In this document: one piece after another, positions 34,185-44,280 of the stretch
Layout of the letters: the number at the start of each line of letters is the position of its first letter
How positions within the stretch are numbered: position 1 is the stretch's first letter
Position numbers and translations under genes: made by a program
DNA from: an uncultured Bacilli bacterium
GTDB lineage: Bacteria > Bacillota_I > Bacilli_A > RF39 > UBA660
Length of the DNA stretch: 59,618 bases
NCBI GenBank assembly: GCA_934162285.1
Contig: CAKPHY010000007.1
Span: 1-59,618 of the forward strand
Direction of reading: 5' to 3'
Notes under the pieces: model-generated
The model's database searches: none
What the model saw: the letters and a program-made list of their open reading frames with translations, nothing else
Told to the model about the DNA's origin: nothing

Positions 34185-36305
34185 CTAGCCTATAGCTGAA
34201 TAGATACTAAACATTGGAACAATTACAGCAAGAATAATTACACCAACTATACCGGTTAACATTATAATTAAAAGTGGTTCAATAATTACTTTCATTCTTG
34301 AAACAATGTTTTCATGTAAACCTTGATAGTATTCTGAAACTTTTTCTAACATTTCTGCTAGTTTACCAGTTCTTTCACCAGTGACAATCATTTCGTAAGC
34401 AGGAATTGGGAATGCCCAATGACCTTTAAAAGCTTCTGAAATGTTTTCACCTTTCCTTAAGTGTCTAATACAACTAGCAATTAATTTGCGGTATATTTCA
34501 TTATTAGTTATCTGCATTAAAATGTTCATTGTATCAGTTATATAAACACCATGTTTTAAAAGTGATGCAAATGTCTTAGTAAATGTTGTAACCTCATTAT
34601 AAATAATAACATCTTTAAGTACCGGTATTTTCATTGCTAATCTTTGCATTGCTGCTCTAGCAGCAGTAATATTTGAATATAAATATTTTATTAAAACTAA
34701 AACTCCAACTATAATAAGCATAATTATATAATAATTTTTCTTAATAAAATCACTTATATCAATAATAACTTGAGTTACTTTTGGTATCGATGCGGAATCC
34801 ATTGAAGCATAAATAGAAGTGAATTTTGGAATAACATAGATAAGAACAAAAGCAATAACGGCAACAGCTAAAATTAATACAATTGTTGGATAAGTCATAG
34901 CTGAAACCATTTGTTTTCTTGTCTTATCCATTTGACTATAATAGTCTGCCATATCATCCAATGTTTCTGGTAAATCACCAGTCATTTCGGAAGTTTTAAT
35001 CATATTAACTAACAACTTAGGAAAAACGCCATCGGTCTTAGCTAAGGCTTCACTGAAGCTATCACCTGATTTTAAATTATTCACGATACCTTTAAATAAT
35101 TTCTTTTGACTAGTATTTTTAAACTGACGAGACAAAATTTCAACTGCTTCAGTTAAAGTAATACCGGCTTTTAAATAAGTAGATAATTGAGTTAAAAAGA
35201 AAACTAAATCAGCTGTTTTCATCTTTTTTCTACTATCAGTAGTACGATGAAAGAAATTAATACTAGAATTAGTTCTGATCTTATAAATATCATAACCTTC
35301 ACTTAATAAATATGATTGAACTTCTATAATTGAATAAGCTTCATAATAACCTTTTTCAAGCTTACCATCTTTATTTTTAGCAGTGTATTCATAAACGGTT
35401 TTAGGACCACGATCTTCTTCTTTAGCTTTAAATTCTTCTTGAATATCTTCCGTTTCTTTATCTAATTTTTGTCTTAATGCAGCCTCTTCTTTTTCACGAG
35501 CTTTTTCTTCTCTAGCTTCAAACACTGTTGGAAAAGCAGCAGCTAAGCGATCTCGAAAACTTTGTTTTTCATCGATTTCTTTAAAGACTTTTTCTTCAGC
35601 TTTAGCTGTTTTATTAGTTTTTGCTTCTTTAATTATTTTCTTTTCCGCCTTAGCTTCATTATTTTTACCAGCTATATTATTATCATCAACAAAAACATGA
35701 TAGCCAAGATTACCTTCATTTTCAGTATTAAGGGCTTCAGCTTTAAAATTAACTTTATTGACACCTAAGTCTGTTTCATATGGTAAATCTTCATTAGGAT
35801 CAACATCATCAATGGCAATATTTTCACTACTAGCTTCTTCATACGATGTCCGATAAGGATCTCCAGGAACAACAAGAGTATCATTATTGACATTTTCATT
35901 CATGGTATTATTAATATTTATATTATCTTTTAAGTCTGTAATTTCATTATAAGCATTATTATTTTGATTATTATTTTCATTAAAATTAACATTTTGATCA
36001 TTGCTTATATTAGAATTAATACTTTGATCATTATTAGAATCAATATTTTGATTATTTTCGTTATTTGCAATTGGATTTGAATTATTACTTTTTTGCTTTT
36101 TAAGATCTTTAAAATTTATTGATTTACGTTCACGAATAAATTTTAAAGTCAAAACTGAATACAAAAAGTAAAATATTGCTGATAATAAATAACCTAAATA
36201 AAAAAATATATTTTTAACGATTAAGTATAAGATATAACACAAATACCCTATTCCCAGAAAATACCACTTAAAAATATTAATAAACGCCTGAAAAATTTTC
36301 TTCAT
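34185..36305 (-). CDS. pilC: Pilus inner-membrane platform protein (PilC/GspF) with an N-terminal extension
   Basis: About 706 residues, against about 400 in the usual family. The C-terminal half is normal: the leading domain YTAKNKDGKLEKGYYEAYSI and two T2SSF domains (FFLTQLSTYLKAGITLTEAV and FTKTFASLLKHGVYITDTMN) with three membrane helices. The first 350 residues are extra: two hydrophobic segments (FLGIGYLCYILYLIVKNIFF and YLLSAIFYFLYSVLTL), an Asn/Ile/Asp low-complexity stretch (residues about 75-150), acidic linkers and a charged helix (EAREEKAREKEEAALRQK). It anchors the ATPase to the membrane and to the pilus. Start 36305 is set by the SD and the extended -10 at 36346. Confidence 0.92.
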   Translation of the reverse strand: MKKIFQAFINIFKWYFLGIGYLCYILYLIVKNIFFYLGYLLSAIFYFLYSVLTLKFIRERKSINFKDLKKQKSNNSNPIANNENNQNIDSNNDQSINSNISNDQNVNFNENNNQNNNAYNEITDLKDNININNTMNENVNNDTLVVPGDPYRTSYEEASSENIAIDDVDPNEDLPYETDLGVNKVNFKAEALNTENEGNLGYHVFVDDNNIAGKNNEAKAEKKIIKEAKTNKTAKAEEKVFKEIDEKQSFRDRLAAAFPTVFEAREEKAREKEEAALRQKLDKETEDIQEEFKAKEEDRGPKTVYEYTAKNKDGKLEKGYYEAYSIIEVQSYLLSEGYDIYKIRTNSSINFFHRTTDSRKKMKTADLVFFLTQLSTYLKAGITLTEAVEILSRQFKNTSQKKLFKGIVNNLKSGDSFSEALAKTDGVFPKLLVNMIKTSEMTGDLPETLDDMADYYSQMDKTRKQMVSAMTYPTIVLILAVAVIAFVLIYVIPKFTSIYASMDSASIPKVTQVIIDISDFIKKNYYIIMLIIVGVLVLIKYLYSNITAARAAMQRLAMKIPVLKDVIIYNEVTTFTKTFASLLKHGVYITDTMNILMQITNNEIYRKLIASCIRHLRKGENISEAFKGHWAFPIPAYEMIVTGERTGKLAEMLEKVSEYYQGLHENIVSRMKVIIEPLLIIMLTGIVGVIILAVIVPMFSIYSAIG

Positions 36306-36345
36306 TAATATTTGCCTACCCTTCATACTCTTCTAAACTAAATTA

Positions 36346-36354
36346 ATTATAGCA
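36346..36354 (-). promoter_or_regulatory. Extended -10 promoter of pilC-pilD
   Basis: Minus strand: TGC followed by TATAAT. Only a poor -35 (TTTTCA, 17 bases upstream) is seen. Confidence 0.55.
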
Positions 36355-36418
36355 TAAAAGAATTTTTTTGAAAACTTTTTTTACTTAATTCATATATTAT
36401 TTATGAAAGGTGATTGTC

Positions 36419-36763
36419 ATGAATTTTTATAATCCTTATTACTTCCCGTATCAAACAATTGCTCCGCGAACAGGTCTATTTAAAGGGCTGTTAAGTAGGA
36501 TCAATTTTGGTTCTATTTTAGGAGGAACTCAAAAAACATTAAATACAATTAATCAAGTTATTCCTTTAGTTAAACAAGCACGACCAATGATGGATAATGC
36601 TAAAACTTTATTTCGTTTAATGAGTGAATTTAATAAAGGAGATGCTACTACTGCTACTGCTACTGCAGCTACTGTAAATGAAATTAAAAAAACTGTTCCC
36701 GAAGAAACAGTCAATAAAGTTGCATTAGAGTCTAACTCTAACGGTCCCACTTTTTTTCTATAA
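36419..36763 (+). CDS. yqfQ: YqfQ/VrrA-like small protein
   Basis: About 114 residues. The N-terminus MNFYNPYYFPYQ, a Gly-rich stretch, and TLNTINQVIPLVKQARPMMDNAKTLF match the conserved core of YqfQ (VrrA-like) proteins as I know it, followed by a Thr/Ala-rich tail. In B. subtilis yqfQ lies in the same neighbourhood as trmK, rpoD and dnaG, which supports the assignment. Function is unknown. The start at 36419 follows AAAGGTGATTGTC. Its last 26 bases overlap the end of trmK on the other strand. Confidence 0.6.
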   Translation: MNFYNPYYFPYQTIAPRTGLFKGLLSRINFGSILGGTQKTLNTINQVIPLVKQARPMMDNAKTLFRLMSEFNKGDATTATATAATVNEIKKTVPEETVNKVALESNSNGPTFFL

Positions 36764-37394
36764 TTGTTTTTAACTCACTAGCTCTTTTTAAATATAATTT
36801 TTTCTGATATTCATAATCAGGAATTGTATCAGCTAAATTCTCATAATATTTTACTAAATACTTAAAATAAGTTTCGTAAGAGGAGTTTTTAATAATTGGA
36901 CCTAACCAAAAATCAATCAAATTTAATTTTTCTTTACCTTTTTCATATTTTATAATAATGTAATATCTTTTATCATAAACAACTTTTTCGTCAACGATTT
37001 TAAAACCGTAATTATTCATGACCATTCTAATTCCATCAACGCCACGATTGGCTTGAATAATAACATGATCAATTTTTTTAGCATACTTACCCAAGATGTC
37101 AACAATAGTATTAGCACCCATGCCACTGACTACTATGTAGTCATTTTTTTTGAATTTAACATGTTTTAATCCATCAGCAACTTGAGTTTTTATTTTATCT
37201 TCTAAAGCATTTTCTTTTATGTTTTTTTTAGCTTGTTCTAAAGCATTAGCACTGATATCCGTAGCTAAAGCTGTTACGTTTTGATTTTTCTTTACAACAT
37301 AAACATCTAATAAGGCATGATCACATCCAACATCAATAATGTGAGTGTTATCAGGAATCATATCCCCGATTGCTTTTATTCTTGGAGAAATCAT
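36738..37394 (-). CDS. trmK: tRNA (adenine-22-N1)-methyltransferase
   Basis: 218 residues. The Rossmann-type SAM site is HIIDVGCDHALLDVY, with TDISANALEQA and the family block YIVVSGMGANTIVDIL. TrmK methylates A22 of tRNA in the cytosol. It starts directly at the end of rpoD (TAA followed by ATG), with SD GGGGGACTAA inside rpoD, so it is the third gene of a dnaG-rpoD-trmK unit, a classical Firmicute order. Confidence 0.95.
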   Translation of the reverse strand: MISPRIKAIGDMIPDNTHIIDVGCDHALLDVYVVKKNQNVTALATDISANALEQAKKNIKENALEDKIKTQVADGLKHVKFKKNDYIVVSGMGANTIVDILGKYAKKIDHVIIQANRGVDGIRMVMNNYGFKIVDEKVVYDKRYYIIIKYEKGKEKLNLIDFWLGPIIKNSSYETYFKYLVKYYENLADTIPDYEYQKKLYLKRASELKTIIEKKWDR

Positions 37395-38483
37395 TTAGTC
37401 CCCCATGTAATCTTTTAATTTACGAGAACGTGATGGATGACGTAATTTTCTTAAAGCTTTAGCTTCTATTTGACGAATTCTTTCTCTAGTTACTCCAAAC
37501 ATTTGACCAACTTCTTCTAAAGTTCTAGATTTACCATCTTCTAAGCCAAAACGTAAACGAATAACTTTTTCTTCTCTTTCTGTTAATGTTAACAAAACCG
37601 AAGCAATTTCGTCTTTTAACATTTCGTTAGTTGCATATTCTTCCGGACTGACATTTCTTTCGTCTTTAATGAAATCTCCTAAGTGTGAATCATCTTCTTC
37701 ACCAATAGGTGTTTCTAAACTTACTGGTTCTTGAGAAATTTTATATATTTCACGCACTTTATCAATAGACATTCCCATTTTTTTAGCTAATTCTTCTTCT
37801 GAAGGTTCACGATTTAATTCAAGAGTTAATTGACGTTGAATACGTGATAATTTATTAATAGTTTCTACCATGTGTACAGGAACACGAATAGTACGAGCTT
37901 GATCAGCGATAGCACGAGTAATTGCTTGTCTTATCCACCAAGTTGCATAAGTTGAAAATTTATAACCTTTAGTTACATCAAACTTTTCAACGGCTTTCAT
38001 CAAACCAATATTACCTTCTTGAATCAAATCAAGAAATTGCATACCACGGCCAACATATCTTTTAGCTATACTTACAACTAAACGTAAATTAGCTTCTGCT
38101 AAAATTGTTTTAGCTTCTTCATCACCAGCATTAATGCGATCAGCAAGTTTCAATTCTTCATCCATTGTCAACAATTTTATTTGACCAATTTCTTTTAAAT
38201 ACATACGTACTGGATCATTAATGGTTAAATCTTTAGTTAATGTATTATCGTCAAGTAAAATTTTATCAACATGACTATCTCCACCACCGGAAGCTTCTTC
38301 TTCAGAAACAACGGCAATGTTATTTTCGTTAAACAAATTATATAATTCGTCTAAAGCGTCGCCATCAAGTTCTAAACCTTTTAGTTTTTCAACTAATTCT
38401 TCATAAGTAATAAAGCCTTTTTCTTTACCTTTTTTTACTAATTCTTCTTTTCTTTGTGCAAATGTTTTAATTTCATTAATCAT
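37395..38483 (-). CDS. rpoD: Primary RNA polymerase sigma factor
   Basis: 362 residues. Region 1.1-like N-terminus, region 1.2 (DPVRMYLKEIGQIKLL), region 2 with RNLVV-type ANLRLVVSIAKRYVGRGMQFLDLIQEGN, the 2.4 helix GYKFSTYATWWIRQAITRAI, region 3 and region 4 with REEKVIRLRFGLEDG and GVTRERIRQIEAKALRKLR. This is the housekeeping sigma factor that recognises the TTGACA/TATAAT promoters listed here. It overlaps the dnaG stop by 8 bases and uses GGGGAG as SD. Confidence 0.98.
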   Translation of the reverse strand: MINEIKTFAQRKEELVKKGKEKGFITYEELVEKLKGLELDGDALDELYNLFNENNIAVVSEEEASGGGDSHVDKILLDDNTLTKDLTINDPVRMYLKEIGQIKLLTMDEELKLADRINAGDEEAKTILAEANLRLVVSIAKRYVGRGMQFLDLIQEGNIGLMKAVEKFDVTKGYKFSTYATWWIRQAITRAIADQARTIRVPVHMVETINKLSRIQRQLTLELNREPSEEELAKKMGMSIDKVREIYKISQEPVSLETPIGEEDDSHLGDFIKDERNVSPEEYATNEMLKDEIASVLLTLTEREEKVIRLRFGLEDGKSRTLEEVGQMFGVTRERIRQIEAKALRKLRHPSRSRKLKDYMGD

Positions 38484-40233
38484 TTTTTTCTCCCCTTAAC
38501 TTTAACTCGACTATTTTTTTTAATTTTTCTTGTTTTAAATTAAAATCAATGTCTTCTTTAGTTTCGTTTTCTATTTTTTTTGCTTCATTCTTCAAATTAT
38601 ATTCGTTTATAACTTTTATATAATCATCAATTTCACTAGCATCAAATTGTTCTTCTAAATTAGTATTTAAAATAGAGTTCAAATTTTCTTGCATTTTTTC
38701 GTTAGTGCCATTATTAACGATCGTATAAAAATCAGCTGAATCAAATTTGTTATCATGTTCTTCATAAAAAAATCTTATTTTATTAGCAAGCATGCGATAT
38801 TGATCATGTGGCATAAACGTTACTCTCTTCATGTATTTTTTTATAACTTCCGTAGAGTTTAGCATACGATATATCAAATTTCTCTCAGCGATTTCACATT
38901 TATCATAATATTTTTTTACTGGACTTTTAACTGGTCTAGAAATATTTTTAGAAATTTCTTTCTTTGTTAATTTAGTTCTTAATAATTCTATATCTAAAGA
39001 TGATGTCTCTGATAATTTCTTAAGTGTTATTTCTCTTAAAATATCATCATCTATTTTTTCTAAATCTTTTAAGCACTCATTTATATAATCAGCTAGATCC
39101 ACTGAATCATCTAAATTCTTATTATTTTTTAAATAATTCATTTTGAATTCCATAACATCAATAGGACTATTTAATTTATTTAAAAATTTTTCTTTGCCAT
39201 ATTTTTTTATGTAATCGTCAGGATCTAGGCCTTCTTCTAAACGTACAACTTTAGGAATAACATCTATTTTATTTAATTCTTCAATACAAGCAATTGTCGC
39301 TTTTTCACCAGCAGCATCGCCATCAAAGAGAAGAATAATATTAGGTGCCAATCTTTTTAGTAAATGAGCTTGTTCTTTAGTGATTGCTGTTCCCATTGAA
39401 GCAACAACATTTTTAACACCAATAGTATAAGCTCTTATAACATCCATGAAGCCTTCCATAATAATTACAGTTTTTTTGATGCGGCATTCATCTTTAGCAC
39501 GATAATAATTATATAAAATTTCACCTTTTTTAAAAATTTCTGTTTCTCTTGTATTTATATATTTAGAATTATCCTTAGTGTTATAAATTCTACCACTAAA
39601 GCCAACAATCTTTCCTTCTAAATTCATTAAAGGAAACATAATTCTATTCATATAAATATCATGTAAACCATTTTGATTTTCTACAATTAAACCACTTTTA
39701 ATAAGATCATCATTTTTAAACTCTTTTTTTAAAAGTAAATTTGTTAAAACATCATTTTTTATAAGTGATAATCCAATACCAAATTCCTTTATAATTGTTT
39801 CATCAATTTCACGCTTTTTCAAATATTCTTTAGCTTCAATTCCGTAAGAACTATTTAAGTTATTTTGATAAAATTTAGCTGCTATATCATATATTTGATA
39901 AATTTCATTATTGATTACTTTTCTAGGTGTATAAGTATTAACATTAATATCAATACCACCTTTGGCAGCAACTTTAGCTAAAGCATCCATAAATGTAATA
40001 TGTTCATAATCCATTAAAAACTTAAAAACATTTCCTGTTGCTCCACATGAAAAACAAGTATAAATTTGTAAATCATTAGAAATACTCATACTTGGAGAAT
40101 GATCATCATGAAATGGGCAAACACAAAAATAATTTCGTCCTCTTTGAGTTAGAGGGATATATTCACCTATTACATCAATGATATTAACGCTCTTGCGGAT
40201 TTCTTCAATCTTTGAATTCTCAAGCATTGGCAT
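38476..40233 (-). CDS. dnaG: DNA primase
   Basis: About 585 residues. CHC2 zinc finger (CPFHDDHSPS and CFSCGATG), N-terminal catalytic core, TOPRIM domain with VIIMEGFMDVIRA and LLFDGDAAG, and a C-terminal helicase-binding region. It makes RNA primers for the lagging strand. The start at 40233 (MPMLENSKIE) is placed by AGGAG ten bases upstream; the frame continues to 40266 without a usable SD. First gene of the dnaG-rpoD-trmK unit. Its -10 is probably TATATT near 40257, weakly supported. Confidence 0.97.
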   Translation of the reverse strand: MPMLENSKIEEIRKSVNIIDVIGEYIPLTQRGRNYFCVCPFHDDHSPSMSISNDLQIYTCFSCGATGNVFKFLMDYEHITFMDALAKVAAKGGIDINVNTYTPRKVINNEIYQIYDIAAKFYQNNLNSSYGIEAKEYLKKREIDETIIKEFGIGLSLIKNDVLTNLLLKKEFKNDDLIKSGLIVENQNGLHDIYMNRIMFPLMNLEGKIVGFSGRIYNTKDNSKYINTRETEIFKKGEILYNYYRAKDECRIKKTVIIMEGFMDVIRAYTIGVKNVVASMGTAITKEQAHLLKRLAPNIILLFDGDAAGEKATIACIEELNKIDVIPKVVRLEEGLDPDDYIKKYGKEKFLNKLNSPIDVMEFKMNYLKNNKNLDDSVDLADYINECLKDLEKIDDDILREITLKKLSETSSLDIELLRTKLTKKEISKNISRPVKSPVKKYYDKCEIAERNLIYRMLNSTEVIKKYMKRVTFMPHDQYRMLANKIRFFYEEHDNKFDSADFYTIVNNGTNEKMQENLNSILNTNLEEQFDASEIDDYIKVINEYNLKNEAKKIENETKEDIDFNLKQEKLKKIVELKLRGEKND

Positions 40234-40345
40234 TAAAATCACACTCCTAATAATAATATACGACAAAAATTTCTAAATTCCTTTTTTTATTTCAATTTTT
40301 TTATAAAACATCGATATACTAGCATAAATCTGCCTAAAAGTCAAA

Positions 40346-40370
40346 CAAAAAGAGGCTTTATTTAAGCCCC
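40346..40370 (-). terminator. Rho-independent terminator of the comEA-comEC operon
   Basis: Minus-strand arms GGGGCTT and AAGCCTC (one G-U pair) with a short loop and TTTTT tail. Between it and the comEC stop lies a further small palindrome, ACGCTA-ACG-TAGCGT (40383-40397). Confidence 0.75.
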
Positions 40371-40400
40371 TGATCTATATAAACGCTAACGTAGCGTACA

Positions 40401-42353
40401 CTATAAGCAAGTTTGTACTTGTAAATTTTTTAAATTAATTTTAATCATTCCTGATTTACTAGTTAAATAAGTCTTTGAATCTTTTAAATTGTCTAAAACT
40501 ATTTGATTAGGATGTTTATATTTATTTTTTAAACCAACAGATATTAAAGCAATTTTGGGTTTTAATTTATCTATAAATTCTTTATCACTACTCGTTTTAG
40601 AACCGTGATGTCCTACTTTTAAAATATTAATATCAAAAATATTTAATTTACTTTCAATATTTTTAGAAGCATCACCCATTAATAAGATTTTAAAATCTTT
40701 AAAATAGGTTAATAAAGAATCATCATTTTCATTATTAGTTGGAAAATTATAAATTATGATATTTTCATCTATTTTTGTTTCTTCAGATATTATTTTCACA
40801 TCAAATTCAGTTAACAATTTTTCTTCAAATTGACTATTGCTATAAGAATTTATATAAATATTTTTAACATTAAAATTTTTAATTAAATCATAAGCTCCTA
40901 TTATATGATCTGCATCTCCATGACTTATAATTAGATGATCTATTCTCCTAATACCAATGCTTTTTAAATAAGGAGAAATAGCATTATTAAAACTGTTTGC
41001 ACTGCCACCAACATCAATTAAAATGTTATTTTTATTAAAGGGATAAGTTATTAAAATTGCATCGCCTTGACCAACGTCAATCATTGTTAAGTAAGGGTTA
41101 ATGTTAAAAAATGGTTTTAGTTTAAAAATTATAATTAAAACAACTAGTAATAATATATGCTTTCTTCTTTTTAAAATGAGCAACAATAATAAATAATAAA
41201 CAATTAGTTCTAAATAATTTAGTTTAGGAATATTTAAAACTATTGAATTACTTGCTAAAAAGCGATTTAAAACATTAAAACCATTTAATAAATAGTTTAA
41301 AACATTATCAAATATAGGAAATGCAAAAGTGATTATTGAAAGAGGAAATAGTATTATTGATACTATAGGAATTATTAAAACATTAATAAATATTGAAAGT
41401 AAATTAATTTCAAAATTGCTATTAATTATAATTGGCATACTTACTAAAAAAGAAATAGTTGAAGTTATTACTAATGAATTTAGATAATTTTTTCCTTTTA
41501 ATTTTTTAGAACTTATTATTAAACCTAGTGAAACTAAATAACTAAGTTTAAATCCTAAGTTATAAATTACATAAGGATTTTCATAAAAATAAAAAGCAAA
41601 TATATAAAACAAAATGTTTAATGTGCTAATTTTTAAATTAAACACTTTTTTTACTGAACAAAGAATAAACATTACTACGCTTCTTTTTATAGAAACACTA
41701 TTAATTAAAAGCATATAAAATAATAAAACTAAGGAAATTAGTAAATAATTCAATTTTAAATTTTTGCTTATTTTATTTAATATTTTTAAAATTATTGTTG
41801 CTAGAATTCCAACGTGCATTCCGGAAATAGCAAATAAATGAACAATTCCATTTATTTTGTAATTTTCCATTATTTCATCTTCAAATGTACTTGTGTCACC
41901 TAAAATCATTGCTTTAGTAAATGAAGAAGCTTTAAATTTATTTATCCTTTCTTCAATCTTATTATATGTGTTATAAACTATCTTGTTACTTTTAGTTTTA
42001 ACTTCATAACTCTTAAAAACGAAGTTTTTATATATTTTTTCACTATAAAGATAATATTTATAATTAAAAAGATTAAAATTAGTGTTTCCACTTATATCTT
42101 TAAACTCACCAACAAACTCAATAGTATCTCCTATCATTCCTAAAAAAGTACATTTATAACAACTAACTTTTACTTTTTCTTTACCTTTTATAACTAAAGA
42201 AACTTTATCATCTTTAACTGTTTTCTTTAAAACTATACCTGTAATTATTTTTTCACTATCATAATAAGATTTAGGTTTAAAACAAACAAAATTAACTATT
42301 AAAAGAGCAGCAATAATAATATTAAAGAGATATCTTATCTTTGATTTTCTCAT
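40401..42353 (-). CDS. comEC: ComEC/Rec2 DNA uptake channel
   Basis: About 650 residues. N-terminal membrane segments and OB-like part, a Competence domain (HLFAISGMHVGILATII), more helices, and a C-terminal metallo-beta-lactamase domain (MIDVGQGDAILITYP, HLIISHGDADHIIGA, VGHHGSKTSS). It moves single-stranded DNA across the membrane during transformation. The start is uncertain: the frame overlaps comEA by up to 47 bases. I use the ATG at 42353; a TTG at 42368 is possible and no strong SD decides. With comEA it forms an operon. Confidence 0.93.
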   Translation of the reverse strand: MRKSKIRYLFNIIIAALLIVNFVCFKPKSYYDSEKIITGIVLKKTVKDDKVSLVIKGKEKVKVSCYKCTFLGMIGDTIEFVGEFKDISGNTNFNLFNYKYYLYSEKIYKNFVFKSYEVKTKSNKIVYNTYNKIEERINKFKASSFTKAMILGDTSTFEDEIMENYKINGIVHLFAISGMHVGILATIILKILNKISKNLKLNYLLISLVLLFYMLLINSVSIKRSVVMFILCSVKKVFNLKISTLNILFYIFAFYFYENPYVIYNLGFKLSYLVSLGLIISSKKLKGKNYLNSLVITSTISFLVSMPIIINSNFEINLLSIFINVLIIPIVSIILFPLSIITFAFPIFDNVLNYLLNGFNVLNRFLASNSIVLNIPKLNYLELIVYYLLLLLILKRRKHILLLVVLIIIFKLKPFFNINPYLTMIDVGQGDAILITYPFNKNNILIDVGGSANSFNNAISPYLKSIGIRRIDHLIISHGDADHIIGAYDLIKNFNVKNIYINSYSNSQFEEKLLTEFDVKIISEETKIDENIIIYNFPTNNENDDSLLTYFKDFKILLMGDASKNIESKLNIFDINILKVGHHGSKTSSDKEFIDKLKPKIALISVGLKNKYKHPNQIVLDNLKDSKTYLTSKSGMIKINLKNLQVQTCL

Positions 42354-42903
42354 ATATACTTTTGCCAATACCTTTAATATTCATGATTTCTTCTAAAGTT
42401 TTAAATTTATTTTTTTTACGGTATTCAATTATATCTCTTGCTTTAGCTTCACCTATTCCTGGTAATGTAATTAATTCTTCTAAAGTAGCATTATTTATAG
42501 AAATTTTAGTTGATAAATTTATATCATCTTGAGATGGAGTTACAGTTATACAACTATCATTGATTAAGCGTGGACAGATGCAATCTTTTTCTATATATTT
42601 AATACTTGTTCCTTGATTTTTCAGATCACTTATTTCTTCATTTGATGAAACTATTATTACCATTTCATCATAAACTTTCTTACTTAAATTAATTGTTTCA
42701 ATATTAGCATTTTCTTTTAACCCACCAGCTAAATTAATCACATCTTCAACCACTAAATCATCATAGATTTCATAAACTCCTGGTTTATTTACGTAACCTT
42801 TAACTTCTACTTTAATTCCACTTTTACTATTAAATGATAAACCTATTATAATTACTAAAATTCCTAACGTTAATAAAAATTTCAAATTAAAAAGTATATT
42901 CAT
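42322..42903 (-). CDS. comEA: ComEA DNA-binding competence protein
   Basis: 193 residues. N-terminal anchor helix (FLLTLGILVIIIGLSF), SLBB domain (VEVKGYVNKPGVYEI), a linker with a CICPRLINDSC pair, then tandem helix-hairpin-helix motifs (NNATLEELITLPGIGEAKA and MNIKGIGKSIYEKI). It binds incoming double-stranded DNA at the membrane and hands it to ComEC. SD AAGGAGG. Together with the pilus locus it supports, but does not prove, natural competence. Confidence 0.95.
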   Translation of the reverse strand: MNILFNLKFLLTLGILVIIIGLSFNSKSGIKVEVKGYVNKPGVYEIYDDLVVEDVINLAGGLKENANIETINLSKKVYDEMVIIVSSNEEISDLKNQGTSIKYIEKDCICPRLINDSCITVTPSQDDINLSTKISINNATLEELITLPGIGEAKARDIIEYRKKNKFKTLEEIMNIKGIGKSIYEKIKDKISL

Positions 42904-42951
42904 ATTTCCTCCTTCAATATAAATATACTTTTAAACTTTTAGATTTCCTTT

Positions 42952-44136
42952 TTAAATGGTTAATTTTGATCTTTTAGTTTCAATATTGATTCTTTGAACA
43001 ACAGCCAAAGCAATTATCAAGGTTAAAGCATAAGTACCACCATAGCTTAAGAATGGTAAAGGTATTCCAGTTAAAGGAATTATTCCAAAAATACCACCCA
43101 AGTTAATAAAGATATGTAAGAATATATAAGATGCTACACCAAGAGCAATATATCTTCCTCTTATAGTTGAGGCATTAGTTGAAATATTGATTATTTGCTT
43201 TAAAACGCTTATATAAAACATAAATAATACGGTTGCTCCAAATACGCCATATTCCTCAGCAAAAATTGCAAAGACAGAATCGGTATGGGGTTCCGGAATA
43301 AACGAATATTTTTGAGTACTTTTACCTGGTCCTACTCCAAACAAGCCACCACTATTAATAGCTATAAAACAATTACAAACTTGATAACCACCAGTTTCAT
43401 AGGTATTACAAGGCTTAAAGAAACCTTGAAAACGAGCTTTTTGAGCATTTGTTAAAACATAACCACGAATTAAATAAAGGCCAAGTACACCAACAGCCAA
43501 TATGCATAAACCATAGCCCATTATTTTAAATTTATCTTTGACAATTATAGGGCTAGAAATAAACAAGTTAAAAAAGATTATCATAAGAACAAGCATAGTT
43601 CCAAAGTCTTTTTGTAAAAATATCAATGCTACAGGAATCATAATGCAAAGTAATATATAAATATATACTTTCATTTTTTGTTTTGTTTCACCTTCTTTTA
43701 AAGTTCGATATTTTTTTTCAAACATTAAAGATAAACAAATGATTACAATTATTTTTAACATTTCACTTGGTTGAAATGAGAAACCAGTTCCAGGAATTAT
43801 AAGCCAGTTTTTGGCTCCGTGAAGTGGCGTTCCAAAGAGTATTAAATATAATATTAATATATTAAAAAGTATATATGCAAAAAAAGCTAATTTGTAATAA
43901 AATTTAGTCGGTATGATATAAATTACATTGGCAACAATAAAGGAACAAATAATAACAAATAATTGTTTATTAAAATAATAAGTCATCGTTGCTCCATTTT
44001 CAACGACGGCTTCACGACTTGATGCTGTCAAAATATTAGCAAGACCAAATATAAATAATACTACTGTACATATAAGGAGAGGTTTGTTCATATCTTTATA
44101 AGCACTTTTTATTTCTTTAATAATTATTTTAAACAT
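42952..44136 (-). CDS. ftsW: SEDS-family glycan polymerase (FtsW/RodA/SpoVE)
   Basis: 394 residues with about ten membrane helices. SEDS hallmarks are SFQPSEMLKI, INSGGLFGVGPGKSTQKY, PEPHTDSVFAIFAEEYG (with the catalytic-loop acids) and IIPLTGIPLPFLSYGGT. The family polymerises lipid II into peptidoglycan with a partner class B PBP. The N-terminus and length fit FtsW better than RodA, but which member it is cannot be settled without a PBP neighbour. It is the only gene in this stretch, 48 bases upstream of comEA; SD GAGGTG. Confidence 0.88.
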   Translation of the reverse strand: MFKIIIKEIKSAYKDMNKPLLICTVVLFIFGLANILTASSREAVVENGATMTYYFNKQLFVIICSFIVANVIYIIPTKFYYKLAFFAYILFNILILYLILFGTPLHGAKNWLIIPGTGFSFQPSEMLKIIVIICLSLMFEKKYRTLKEGETKQKMKVYIYILLCIMIPVALIFLQKDFGTMLVLMIIFFNLFISSPIIVKDKFKIMGYGLCILAVGVLGLYLIRGYVLTNAQKARFQGFFKPCNTYETGGYQVCNCFIAINSGGLFGVGPGKSTQKYSFIPEPHTDSVFAIFAEEYGVFGATVLFMFYISVLKQIINISTNASTIRGRYIALGVASYIFLHIFINLGGIFGIIPLTGIPLPFLSYGGTYALTLIIALAVVQRINIETKRSKLTI

Positions 44137-44280
44137 TTATATTGTATCACCTCACCTATTATTTATTTTATCATATCATATTATTGAATATTTGAATAGT
44201 AATTTTTTTCTAAATTAGGTGTTTTTAATAATCAAGGTCAATATTCTAAAATAAAATATTTATAGATAGGAGGTATAAAT

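Noticed and set aside
40383..40397. ACGCTA-ACG-TAGCGT palindrome as an operator
   Set aside because: It lies between the comEC stop and its terminator, not near a promoter, and no second copy was seen.
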